Of a DNA stretch of 64,000 nucleotides, positions 37,873-45,856 are shown in pieces. Origin of the DNA: JBGAPH01 sp046349955 (GTDB taxonomy: Bacteria > Planctomycetota > Planctomycetia > Pirellulales > JBGAPH01); NCBI GenBank assembly GCA_046349955.1, contig JAXMBI010000011.1, positions 1 through 64,000 on the forward strand. Direction: 5' to 3'. Position 1 is the stretch's first letter. Each line of letters starts with the position of its first letter. The position numbers and the translations under genes were made by a program. The notes beneath the pieces were generated by a model. The model did not search any database. It was not told the origin of the DNA and was given only the letters and a program-made list of their open reading frames with translations.

Positions 37873-39309
37873 GTGCTGAACATTCCCGTCGTTCGCTGGG
37901 GCAAGCCGTACGAGTCGCTCGAGACCGATACGGTCAATCACTTCATGACCGGCGAGCCGATCGCCAAGGTCGGCCAGGCCAACGCCGGCCTGCTGCAGCG
38001 CGACATGCGCAAGGCCCAGCAAGCCCGCGACGCCCTGCGGCAATTGTCCTGCGAAGAGTTGATCGCGCGGATCAGGAAGGCGGCCGACCTCTATCTCTCC
38101 GGCACGCTCCCCCTGGGAGACGGCGTGCAATCGCCCGACGACTTCGCCCGCCAGCAGTCGGCCAGCACCGGCCTGCCTGAGCACATGTGCAAAGGCAACA
38201 TGCAGAAAAACCATTTCGTGCTCACGAATATGGACAAGATGCTCGAGGCGCTCACCCGCGGCCTCGACCTGCGGATTCTCACCCGCGGGTTCGGCGTGGA
38301 GAGCCGGGGCATCACCGTGAGCTATCAGGTGCAGTCCCCCGTGCTGGGCCTGGTGCTGCCCTCGAACTCGCCCGGCGTTCACACGCTCTGGCTGCCGGTC
38401 ATTCCGATGCAGGTCGGCTTGGTGCTCAAGCCGGGCCCTCAAGAACCTTGGACCCCGTATCGCATGATGGCGGCCTTCACCGAAGCCGGCATTCCCGGCG
38501 AGGCGATCTCCATCTACCCCGGCGGTCCGGAAGTCGGCGCCGCGGTGCTCGCCAACTGCGGCCGCGCCATGATCTTCGGCGGCACCGCCACCGTCGAACG
38601 CTACAAGGGGGACCCCCGCGTGCAGGTGCACGGCCCTGGCTTCAGCAAGATCTTCCTGGGCGACGACGAGGTCGACAACTGGGAGCAGTACATCGATCTG
38701 ATGGCCGACAGCGTCTACCTGAACAGCGGCCGCGGCTGCATCAACTGCTCGGGCGTGTGGGCCTCTCGCCACACGGAAGAAATCGCCGCGGCGCTCGCCA
38801 AGAAGCTGGGCCCGATCGAAGTCAAACCGCCGCAGGATCCGACAGCCGGTTTGGCCGCCTTCACCGTGCCAGGCGTGGCCAAGGCGGTGTGGGGAGACAT
38901 CGAGGCCGCGCTCCGCGAACCAGGCGTCAAGCACATGACGGCCGACTACGGTCCGCGCCTGGTGGAAATGGAGCGCTGCGCCTACCTGCGGCCCACGGTC
39001 ATGCACGCCGAGTCCCCCAAGGCGGCCATGGCAGGCAAGGAATACATGTTCCCGTTCGTCACGGTGGTCAAATGCCCGCAGGAGCAGATGCTCGAAGCGA
39101 TGGGGCCGACGCTCGTCGGCACGGCCATCACGAACGACAAGAATTGGCAGCGGCAGCTCACCGACAGCACCCACATCGACCGGCTGAACATCGGCCCGAT
39201 CCCCACCATCAAGCTCGACTGGCTGCAGCCCCACGAAGGCAACATCGTCGAGTTCCTCTTCCGCGCCCGCGCCTGCCAAGTCTCCCCCGAGCTCTTGGCC
39301 ACGGCCTAG
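37873..39309 (+). CDS. Aldehyde dehydrogenase family protein (acyl-reductase candidate)
   Basis: 478 residues from GTG 37873. The ALDH superfamily pattern is visible: SPVLGLVLPSNSPGVHTLWLPVIPM (substrate/NAD pocket), VLKPGPQEPWTPYRM, IYPGGPEVGAAVL, RAMIFGGTATVERYKG and GRGCINCSGVW. The last holds the likely nucleophile (Cys289 or Cys292). The low similarity to classical ALDH and the neighbouring acyl-adenylate ligase suggest a LuxC-like role, reducing an enzyme- or CoA-bound acyl group to aldehyde. The gap to the ligase is 116 bp and to the alcohol dehydrogenase 212 bp, both with foldback repeats. Direction (oxidation or reduction) is inferred from context only. Confidence 0.82.
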   Translation: MLNIPVVRWGKPYESLETDTVNHFMTGEPIAKVGQANAGLLQRDMRKAQQARDALRQLSCEELIARIRKAADLYLSGTLPLGDGVQSPDDFARQQSASTGLPEHMCKGNMQKNHFVLTNMDKMLEALTRGLDLRILTRGFGVESRGITVSYQVQSPVLGLVLPSNSPGVHTLWLPVIPMQVGLVLKPGPQEPWTPYRMMAAFTEAGIPGEAISIYPGGPEVGAAVLANCGRAMIFGGTATVERYKGDPRVQVHGPGFSKIFLGDDEVDNWEQYIDLMADSVYLNSGRGCINCSGVWASRHTEEIAAALAKKLGPIEVKPPQDPTAGLAAFTVPGVAKAVWGDIEAALREPGVKHMTADYGPRLVEMERCAYLRPTVMHAESPKAAMAGKEYMFPFVTVVKCPQEQMLEAMGPTLVGTAITNDKNWQRQLTDSTHIDRLNIGPIPTIKLDWLQPHEGNIVEFLFRARACQVSPELLATA

Positions 39310-39314
39310 CAATC

Positions 39315-39490
39315 TTTACCACGGAGACACGGAGGCACGGAGAGCAGGCAACGAGATTGAACCACGAAGGCACGAAGACACGAAGGCGAGGGAGAGCAGG
39401 TGGCTTAGGTATGTGTTTCCTCTTCTTCGTGCCTTCGTGTCTTTGTGGTTCAGATTCTCCCTCCGTGTCTCCGTGTCTCCGTGGTTCAAA
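39315..39490. repeat. Long foldback of ACCACGGAGACACGGAGG-type repeats
   Basis: The left arm reads TTTACCACGGAGACACGGAGGCACGGAG...TTGAACCACGAAGGCACGAAGACACGAAGG. The right arm is its imperfect complement (CTTCGTGCCTTCGTGTCTTTGTGGTTC...CTCCGTGTCTCCGTGTCTCCGTGGTTC). Arms of about 75 bp can pair with a loop near 39395-39420. The motif is a well-known intergenic repeat in several phyla. It fills the gap between the aldehyde and alcohol dehydrogenase genes. Confidence 0.85.
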
Positions 39491-39521
39491 CTCGCTTCGG
39501 AATCGCTGAGGATCGTCGAGC

Positions 39522-40694
39522 GTGGCAGAGACTTCCCCCGCGACGACGGCGTTTGATTTTCAGCCGCGGACGCGGATCGTGTTCGGGCCGGGGCGTGTGA
39601 CCGAGTTGGGCGCGCTGGCGGCCGAGCTTGGCGGCACCCGCGCGCTCGTCGTCAGCGATCCTGGCATCGTCGCTGCCGGCCATGCCCAGCGCGGGCTCGA
39701 CGCGTTGGCCGCCGCGCACATCAACACGCAGCTCTTCGACCGTGTCGTCGAGAACCCCACCACCGACACCGTGGCCGCAGGTTTGGCCATTGCCCAAGAG
39801 TTTCGCCCCGATCTGATCGTCGGCTTCGGCGGTGGCAGCTCGATGGACGCCGCCAAGGGGGTGAACTTCCTTTACACCAATGGCGGCCGGATGCAGGACT
39901 ACTGGGGGACCGGCAAGGCCAGCCGCCCCCTGCTGCCGATGATCGCCGTGCCGACCACGTCCGGCACCGGCAGCGAAACGCAGTCGTACGCCCTCATCTC
40001 CGACGCCGAGACGCACGTGAAGATGGCCTGCGGCGACAGGAAGGCTGCGTTCCGCGTCGCCCTTTTGGACCCCGCACTCACGCTCACGCAGCCGCCGCGG
40101 GTAACGGCCCTCACCGGCATCGACGCCGTGGCCCATGCCTTGGAGACGTTCGTCACCACGCGCCGCAACCCGGTGTCGCTCGCCTTCAGCCGCGAGGCTT
40201 GGCAGCTCCTAGCCGAAAACTTTCCCTTGGTGCTCGAGTCGCCAGGCAACCTCGAAGCCCGCGCCGGCATGCAGCTGGGGGCCTGCTTCGCCGGGCTGGC
40301 CATCGAGAACTCGATGCTCGGCGCGGCCCACGCCCTGGCCAACCCGCTGACCGCCCGCTACGGCGTGGTGCATGGCGAAGCGGTGGGCCTGATGCTGCCG
40401 CACGTGATCCGCTACAACGCGGCGGCGGTGGCCCCCTGGTACCAAAGCCTGCTCGAATCGACGGCCGGCTCGAACGGCTTCCCCACGCCGGAAGACGGCG
40501 CCCACGGCCTGGCCGACTTCGTGACCAGGCTCTGCGCGAAGGCCGGCCTGAAGACGCGGCTCGCCGAACTGGCGGTCGAGCGCGATGCGCTGGCCGAGCT
40601 GGCCTCCGAAGCGGCGCAGCAGTGGACCGGGACGTTCAACCCGCGGAAGGTGGGGGCGTTGGAGTTGTTGGGGATTTATGAGGGGGCGATGTAG
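39522..40694 (+). CDS. Iron-containing (group III) alcohol dehydrogenase
   Basis: 390 residues from GTG 39522 with TGAGGAT upstream. NAD-binding GFGGGSSMDAAKG and the metal-binding segments TALTGIDAVAHALETFVT and LGAAHALANPLTARYGVVHGEAVGLMLPHVIRYN (Asp and three His ligands) identify a Fe-ADH. FxPxTRIVFGPGRV opens the protein as usual for the family. It would interconvert an aldehyde and alcohol with NAD(P)H. As the third gene after an acyl-adenylate ligase and an aldehyde dehydrogenase, a terminal reduction step is the simplest role. Substrate not predictable. Confidence 0.93.
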   Translation: MAETSPATTAFDFQPRTRIVFGPGRVTELGALAAELGGTRALVVSDPGIVAAGHAQRGLDALAAAHINTQLFDRVVENPTTDTVAAGLAIAQEFRPDLIVGFGGGSSMDAAKGVNFLYTNGGRMQDYWGTGKASRPLLPMIAVPTTSGTGSETQSYALISDAETHVKMACGDRKAAFRVALLDPALTLTQPPRVTALTGIDAVAHALETFVTTRRNPVSLAFSREAWQLLAENFPLVLESPGNLEARAGMQLGACFAGLAIENSMLGAAHALANPLTARYGVVHGEAVGLMLPHVIRYNAAAVAPWYQSLLESTAGSNGFPTPEDGAHGLADFVTRLCAKAGLKTRLAELAVERDALAELASEAAQQWTGTFNPRKVGALELLGIYEGAM

Positions 40695-40695
40695 G

Positions 40696-40869
40696 ATGTC
40701 TTCGCCTGCCGAGCGTGGCCCGATTTCGCTCGCAGAGCTCGATCGTCTGCTCATCGAAGGGCTCGAAAGCGGCGAACCGATTGAAGTCACAGAGGAATTC
40801 TGGGAGCAGTTGGATCGCGAACTGCTCGAGCGACACCAGCGGCGAGGGCAGAGTGAGCCGCTGGCGTGA
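40696..40869 (+). CDS. Small antitoxin-like protein
   Basis: 57 residues starting 1 nt after the alcohol dehydrogenase stop. ISLAELDRLLIEGLESGEPIEVTEEFWEQLDRELLERHQRR is short, acidic and helical with the LxxLIxEGL...GxxIxVTxEFW pattern seen in ParD-like type II antitoxins. No RelE/ParE toxin follows. The next frame starts at GTG within GTGA overlapping this stop (40866-40869), so the two products are probably translationally coupled. Antitoxin assignment is tentative. Confidence 0.6.
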   Translation: MSSPAERGPISLAELDRLLIEGLESGEPIEVTEEFWEQLDRELLERHQRRGQSEPLA

Positions 40870-41642
40870 CAGTTGAGGTGACTCGCACGATGTCCCAAGC
40901 ACCTGTCGATCTATGGGTATATCACTTCTCCTGTCAGCCCTTGCTCTCGGCGGACGACTGGGCAGCCTACTTTGAGGAAGCACAGCGCATTCTGGGCGCC
41001 AGCATTAGTCATTTCGACGAGAATGATCCGGTCCGTCGACGAGTGAAGCCGGGCGACTCCCGCGCGCTAGGGGAGTACGCGATAGCATTCGGTGAACACG
41101 AAAGCAGCCGCCAGGTGTTCGGAAGAATGGCGTCCATCGGCCTCGAATTCGATACCAATCTGCATCGCGAAACGCGCGTCTGGCCAAATTCGGTCACCTG
41201 GTATTTTCGCAATCCCGCGACAACTGATTGCTCGCTTGCTGACAAGGTGCGGGCTTTGTTCCGTCTCGGCAATCGTCGCCTCGAATCGTTCTATGCGTTC
41301 GCGGATTTGCAGCCTGTAATGTCAGCGAAGGGGAAGGCATCGGGCCGCTCGGTCGACCTCTTCGCCGAGCTCCTTGGCGTCTTCTGGCTGACGTACTTCG
41401 GCCCGCACTACGTGAAGTTCATCGGCAGAGACCGCCTTGCTCAACTCGAAGGCGTCCAGGGTTACTTCGATGAGGGCGCGACCTTGAGCTTGGGAGAAAC
41501 CGTCTCCGACGTGCCGGCCGATCTGCGGCGACAGGTCGAGGCTCTGCTTCGCCCGCGGCTGTTCGTCGATCCAGCCGATCACACCGACAAGCGGCCCGGG
41601 CAATTCGCACTGAGCGCTGAGCAACTGTCTCAGCCGCTGTAA
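40866..41642 (+). CDS. Unrecognised soluble protein coupled to antitoxin-like gene
   Basis: Up to 258 residues from GTG 40866, or 250 from ATG 40890 (MSQAPVDLWVYHFS). No signal or membrane segment is visible. Notable segments are VRRRVKPGDSRALGEYAIAFGEHES, SLADKVRALFRLGNRRLESFYAFAD and LLGVFWLTYFGPHYVKFIGRDRL. The last, aromatic motif resembles immunity-protein-like folds, but I cannot name a family. The GTGA overlap with the antitoxin-like gene suggests joint function. The base composition of the first 400 bp is less GC-rich than its neighbours, hinting at acquisition. Confidence 0.65.
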   Translation: MTVEVTRTMSQAPVDLWVYHFSCQPLLSADDWAAYFEEAQRILGASISHFDENDPVRRRVKPGDSRALGEYAIAFGEHESSRQVFGRMASIGLEFDTNLHRETRVWPNSVTWYFRNPATTDCSLADKVRALFRLGNRRLESFYAFADLQPVMSAKGKASGRSVDLFAELLGVFWLTYFGPHYVKFIGRDRLAQLEGVQGYFDEGATLSLGETVSDVPADLRRQVEALLRPRLFVDPADHTDKRPGQFALSAEQLSQPL

Positions 41643-41754
41643 GGCCCGCGCATTGGCGGCAGTCGTTGAAGTCTCGTGGCGCCGGAGGCTGGAAGCCGCG
41701 CGCGGCCTCCGCTATCGTGGGCGCCATCCACCCAAACCGCGCGCGGAGCTCACC

Positions 41755-43578
41755 GTGCCATCCTGCCTTCGCCTGATTGGTCTATTCGCCGCCCTGCTGC
41801 TCATTCGCCCCTCGAGCAGTTCCGCCGAGCCAATCCTCCTCCTCACCTCCCCCACCAACCCCTTCTCCGCCTACTACGCCGAAATCCTGCGGACCGAAGG
41901 CTTCCCGCAGTTCGCCGCGCTCGATCTGGCGGCTCTCGACGCTACGGCGCTCGCCGAGTGCGACCTCGTGTTGCTCGGTGAGATCGAGCCCTCGCCCGCG
42001 CAGGCAAAGTTGCTCGCCGACTGGGTCGCCGAGGGTGGGAACCTAATCGCCATGCGGCCCAAGTCGCCGCTCGCTGAGCTGATGGGCGTTGAGATCCAAG
42101 CGCCCGATCTGTCGAGCCCGCAGGCGTACTTTCGCGTCGACGCTAGCCAGCCCCCCGGCGCTGGCATCTGCGGCGAAACCATGCAGTACCACGGTGCCGC
42201 GAGTCGCCACGCGCCCACGACCGCAAAGACCCTCGCCACACTGTATCTCGACGCCAACAAGCCCACCGACCATCCCGCGCTCACGCTGAACGCGGTCGGT
42301 TCGCGCGGCGGGCAGGCGGCGGCTTTTGCCTTCGACGTCGCCCGCTCGATCGTGCTCACGCGCCAGGGCAATCCCGCCTGGGCAGGGCAGGAGCGCGACG
42401 GCACACCTCCCATCCGTTCCGACGACTTGTTCTTTGGAAACGCCAAGCTCGATCCGCAGCCCGACTGGGTCGATCTCGACAAGGTGGCGGTCCCCCAGGC
42501 CGACGAGTTGCAGCGGCTCCTCGCAAACCTAATCCACCAGCTCACGCTTGACCGCCAGCCGCTGCCGAGGTTTTGGTACTTTCCCAAGCGGCACAAGGCC
42601 GTCGTGATCATGACGGGCGACCATCACGGTTGCTGCCTAGCCACCCGCGAGCGCTTTCGCCGCTACCAGGCCCAGAGCCCGGCCGGCTGCTCGCTCGCAG
42701 ACTGGGAATGCGTGCGGGCGACCTCCTATGTCTATCCCGGCAAAGGGCAGGCGGAACTGAGCGACGCCGAGGCGAAAGCGTTCGACGAGGCCGGCTTCGA
42801 GCTGGCGGTGCATGTGAACACCGAGTGCAAGGACTGGACGCCGGCCTCGCTCGACGCGGCGTATACCGAGCAACTCTTGGCCTTCAGCCGGCAGTTCCCC
42901 AGCCTGCCTGCGCCGGCGACCAACCGCACGCACTGCATCGTCTGGAGCGGCTACGTGACGCAGCCGCAGGTTGCCCTGCGGCACGGCATTCGTCTCGACA
43001 CGAACTACTACTATTGGCCGCCCCCCTGGGTGCGCGACGTGCCAGGCGTGTTCACCGGCTCAGCCCTGCCAATGCGGTTCGCCACGCCTGACGGCCGGAC
43101 GATCGACTGCTACCAGGTGGCCACGCAGATGACCGACGAGTCGAAGCAGACCTACCCGCTTCACGCCAACACGCTGCTCGACCGCGCCCTGGGCCCCGAG
43201 GGCTACTACGGCGCCTACTGCGCCAACATGCACACCGACCACGCGGTCCACCCCGAGTCCGACGCGATCGTCGAGTCGTGCCGGCAGCGGGGCGTGCCGG
43301 TGATCTCCGCGCGGCAGATGCTCACCTGGCTCGACGGCCGCGAACGAGCGAAGTTCACGGCGCTCGACTGGCAGGACGGCAGATCGAGCTTCCGCGTGGA
43401 GGGGGCCGAAGGAGCACGCAATCTGACGGGCATGGTTCCGACACGCACGCCGGCCGGCGCGTTGTCGACCCTGACTCACGAGGGGAAGCCGGTGGCCGTG
43501 CAGCGCGAGGTGATCAAAGGCATCGAGTACGCGTTCTTCGCAGCCGCGAGCGGCCAGTACGTGGCAGCATACGAGTGA
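41755..43578 (+). CDS. Secreted GATase-like / polysaccharide-deacetylase-like protein
   Basis: 607 residues from GTG 41755, preceded by GGAG. A signal peptide (LRLIGLFAALLLIRPSSSSAE) is followed by a Rossmann-like domain of class I amidotransferase type (ILLLTSPTNPFSAYYAEILRTEG...CDLVLLGE...DWVAEGGNLIAMRP). The C-terminal half resembles a polysaccharide deacetylase barrel: AVVIMTGDHHGCC (Asp/His metal region), ELAVHVNTEC, GVRxD-like HGIRLDTNYYYWPP and YCANMHTDHA. A role in remodelling extracellular carbohydrate is an inference. A perfect inverted repeat follows 4 nt after the stop. Confidence 0.75.
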   Translation: MPSCLRLIGLFAALLLIRPSSSSAEPILLLTSPTNPFSAYYAEILRTEGFPQFAALDLAALDATALAECDLVLLGEIEPSPAQAKLLADWVAEGGNLIAMRPKSPLAELMGVEIQAPDLSSPQAYFRVDASQPPGAGICGETMQYHGAASRHAPTTAKTLATLYLDANKPTDHPALTLNAVGSRGGQAAAFAFDVARSIVLTRQGNPAWAGQERDGTPPIRSDDLFFGNAKLDPQPDWVDLDKVAVPQADELQRLLANLIHQLTLDRQPLPRFWYFPKRHKAVVIMTGDHHGCCLATRERFRRYQAQSPAGCSLADWECVRATSYVYPGKGQAELSDAEAKAFDEAGFELAVHVNTECKDWTPASLDAAYTEQLLAFSRQFPSLPAPATNRTHCIVWSGYVTQPQVALRHGIRLDTNYYYWPPPWVRDVPGVFTGSALPMRFATPDGRTIDCYQVATQMTDESKQTYPLHANTLLDRALGPEGYYGAYCANMHTDHAVHPESDAIVESCRQRGVPVISARQMLTWLDGRERAKFTALDWQDGRSSFRVEGAEGARNLTGMVPTRTPAGALSTLTHEGKPVAVQREVIKGIEYAFFAAASGQYVAAYE

Positions 43579-43582
43579 GCCC

Positions 43583-43690
43583 GTAGACAAAATGGTTGGA
43601 CCAGTCGCTCACGTCTGACGTGGGTTACGCTGGGGTGTTTCACCCTTCGCAGAGCCACAACGGGAGGACTGGTCCAACCATTTTGTCTAC
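43583..43690. repeat. 108-bp element with perfect 24-bp terminal inverted repeats
   Basis: GTAGACAAAATGGTTGGACC...(24 bp, 43583-43606) is exactly complementary to 43667-43690, around a 60-bp centre. It fills nearly the whole gap between two convergent genes. No T tract follows either arm. The shape is that of a miniature inverted-repeat element or a long bidirectional 3' hairpin. The arms are AT-richer than the surroundings. Confidence 0.9.
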
Positions 43691-43700
43691 AAGACGACCT

Positions 43701-44675
43701 CTACGGGCGAAGTGCTTTCACCCACGCCTGAAACTGCGCGTCTACCTCGCCCCATTCCTTGCCGGCGAACAGCGCGGCCAACGTCTTCGCCCCGCGCGGG
43801 TCGCTCTCGCGATGCTCCCGCAACGCGCGGTAGAACTTCTTCAAGAGACCGCGCTCTTGCAAATACAGGCACAGGTACCGTGCCTGGGCGTAGTTCAAGG
43901 CTTCTTGGGGGCCGCGGAAGTCGCTGGTTGTGGCGAGCTGTTCGAGCGAGCCGAGGCGGCCTTGCTCGATCGCCTCTTGCAGCGCCGCGAGTCGCCAGTT
44001 GGGCAGGCCTTCGATCCAGGGTCCGTCGGCCGATTCGCGGAAGCGGCACTGCTCGTGGAGCGAGGCCAGCCCCTCGTTGAACCACTCCGGCACGGCTGGG
44101 AAGTCGAAGTCGATCAGGGCGTGCGTTAGCTCGTGGACCAGCGTGCCGCCGCCGGTGCCGATGTTCATCACCAGCGTCCGTTCGGTCGGGCGATAGTAGC
44201 CGTAGACCGAGATCCCCTCATCGGCGAACAGCCGCCGGGCGTATTGGTCGTAGCTCTCCTGCCCCGAGAAGAGCAGCACGGTGATCGGGGCGCTGGGGGG
44301 CGCGTCGAAGTAGCAATGGTCCATTGCCGCCGCGGCCGGCTGAATGGTGCCGGCGTGCCAGCGTTCGAGTTCGGTCGCTGGCAGGTCGCCTGCGATGACG
44401 AAGGGGGGCCGCACGATCAGGCGGAGCGCCCCATCGACGCGTTTTTCCAGCGCATCGGCGACGGTTTGGCAATCGGCTTTCGAGCAAGGCTCGGCGGGCG
44501 CCGCGGGGGGCCGCCGGACGGTGTGTACGACGCCAGGCGAGGTGACCGCCGGCAATACCTGATTGGCGGCGACGACCTCGTCGCTGCCGGGTTCACCCCA
44601 ACGCGCCGCCACGACCGCCATGACTACAAACGGGGCGGACCCCGCGATCACAATTCCCCAGCGCAGCAGACTCAA
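43701..44675 (-). CDS. DUF1570-type gluzincin metalloprotease, membrane-anchored
   Basis: 324 residues from TTG 44675 (weak ribosome site; start uncertain). An N-terminal hydrophobic anchor (WGIVIAGSAPFVVMAVVAA) precedes ITVLLFSGQESYDQYARRLF and GGTLVHELTHALIDFDFPAVPEWFNEGLASLHEQ. HELTH (His181, Glu182, His185) plus Glu201 form a gluzincin zinc site, as in DUF1570/peptidase MA-like proteins. It probably acts outside the cytoplasm on unknown peptide bonds. It is convergent with the deacetylase-like gene. Confidence 0.87.
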   Translation of the reverse strand: MSLLRWGIVIAGSAPFVVMAVVAARWGEPGSDEVVAANQVLPAVTSPGVVHTVRRPPAAPAEPCSKADCQTVADALEKRVDGALRLIVRPPFVIAGDLPATELERWHAGTIQPAAAAMDHCYFDAPPSAPITVLLFSGQESYDQYARRLFADEGISVYGYYRPTERTLVMNIGTGGGTLVHELTHALIDFDFPAVPEWFNEGLASLHEQCRFRESADGPWIEGLPNWRLAALQEAIEQGRLGSLEQLATTSDFRGPQEALNYAQARYLCLYLQERGLLKKFYRALREHRESDPRGAKTLAALFAGKEWGEVDAQFQAWVKALRP

Positions 44676-44913
44676 GGCAACCGCTTTCTGACGGCCAATC
44701 CCACTAACGTTGGCCCGGCAGCCAACTCGACCTGCATTGTAGATCCGGGGCGATTGCCCAACTAGGAATTACGGTAAGATTCCCGCGCGGTTCCGGTCGA
44801 CGGCCCGTCCTGCGATCGTTACAACCCGCGGAGCTTTGCACAGCGTTCGCCGGTGCGTGGCTGAGAAACGCTGCGCGGGCCGCCGCTCGGTAGTGGTACA
44901 GTTTGGCCGCCGG

Positions 44914-45105
44914 TCAAGGAGAATCCTGTCTAGGCCATGACGGAGGGCGGATGTGCCGGTGCCGGTAATCCAACTTCCAGCCCGCAAAGAATCCCAGCCC
45001 GATGCCTACGGCGACGAGGGGCCAGTTGCCACGCCATGCACCAAGGAACATTGCTGCGATGCAGGCTGGCAATAGAAACGACCAGACAAGGCGGGGCGCT
45101 TTCAT
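44914..45105 (-). CDS. Small two-helix membrane protein
   Basis: 63 residues from ATG 45105 (AGGATGG upstream; ATG 45114 is an alternative). MKAPRLVWSFLLPACIAAMF and WPLVAVGIGLGFFAGW form two hydrophobic helices, with a basic tail (DYRHRHIRPPSWPR). No family recognised. It lies among two other short minus-strand membrane frames. Confidence 0.6.
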   Translation of the reverse strand: MKAPRLVWSFLLPACIAAMFLGAWRGNWPLVAVGIGLGFFAGWKLDYRHRHIRPPSWPRQDSP

Positions 45106-45131
45106 GCCCACCATCCTAGCAGCCGGCGGGT

Positions 45132-45224
45132 TTAGAGGAACCGCGCCTCAGCTTCCGGATACCCGAGTATGTATCCACCTGCGCGATAGCCAGCAACGGC
45201 GAGGATCATGATCATCACCAGCAC
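45132..45224 (-). CDS. Possible 30-residue membrane peptide
   Basis: From GTG 45224 the frame reads VLVMIMILAVAGYRAGGYIL then GYPEAEARFL and a stop. A single hydrophobic helix is evident. No ribosome site is obvious, so this is a weak call, listed because both neighbours are short membrane proteins on the same strand. Confidence 0.3.
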   Translation of the reverse strand: MLVMIMILAVAGYRAGGYILGYPEAEARFL

Positions 45225-45353
45225 GAATCGTGAATCGCAGCAGTCTCGGAGTTCATGGCCCTGTAGTCTAGCAGCCGGCGGGGCGGAAAGGGCGATGGCC
45301 TGGCACTTTGGTCGTCACTCGTCGTGGGGCAGACTCCCCCGCCAAAAGTCTCG

Positions 45354-45569
45354 TCAGGCGGCGGCCAACGCCCGCTTGGTCTGCGACGCACGACCGATTC
45401 GACGATGCCTACGGCGAAGAGCGAATACGATTGCATAACACCGCAATGCAGGGCCGGAGATTAGGCGGAAAGTCTCGGGTGGCAGCCAGGGCGCGATCAG
45501 CACGAAGAAGCCAAAAACGACCACCATGAGAGCAAGCAGCAGATTTCCGAGCGTATCCAGTATTCGCAT
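45354..45569 (-). CDS. Small membrane protein
   Basis: 71 residues from ATG 45569 (an upstream in-frame start at 45599 is possible). MRILDTLGNLLLALMVVVFG and FFVLIAPWL form a long hydrophobic stretch, followed by a strongly basic tail (RRRHRRIGRASQTKRA). Family unknown. Its orientation and spacing are like those of the two shorter frames downstream. Confidence 0.5.
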   Translation of the reverse strand: MRILDTLGNLLLALMVVVFGFFVLIAPWLPPETFRLISGPALRCYAIVFALRRRHRRIGRASQTKRALAAA

Positions 45570-45856
45570 TGGCAAGGCCTTCCACGCGGATTGTACCACT
45601 CGTGGCGAGGCTACTAAGAAAAAAAGGCGAGATGACCTGAAGCCGCTAGCAGCCCTGGCCCGTCACCCCGTCGTACAAGTCCTCGAACGACCACAGTCGA
45701 TCCGTCGCCCCAGCAGCCATTGCGGCCGGCAACTGTACCACTACCCGCCGCTCGCGCCGCTTGCCGGCCCGGCGTGCGGCTTTCATAATGCGGCGATTCC
45801 GCCGGCACGTAACCCGCCGCACCTTCCCTTCGCGCCCTGCTTGGAGCCCCCCGCCC

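Noticed and set aside
43583..43690. Simple intrinsic terminator
   Set aside because: A perfect stem is present but no U tract follows either arm, and the 60-bp loop is too long.
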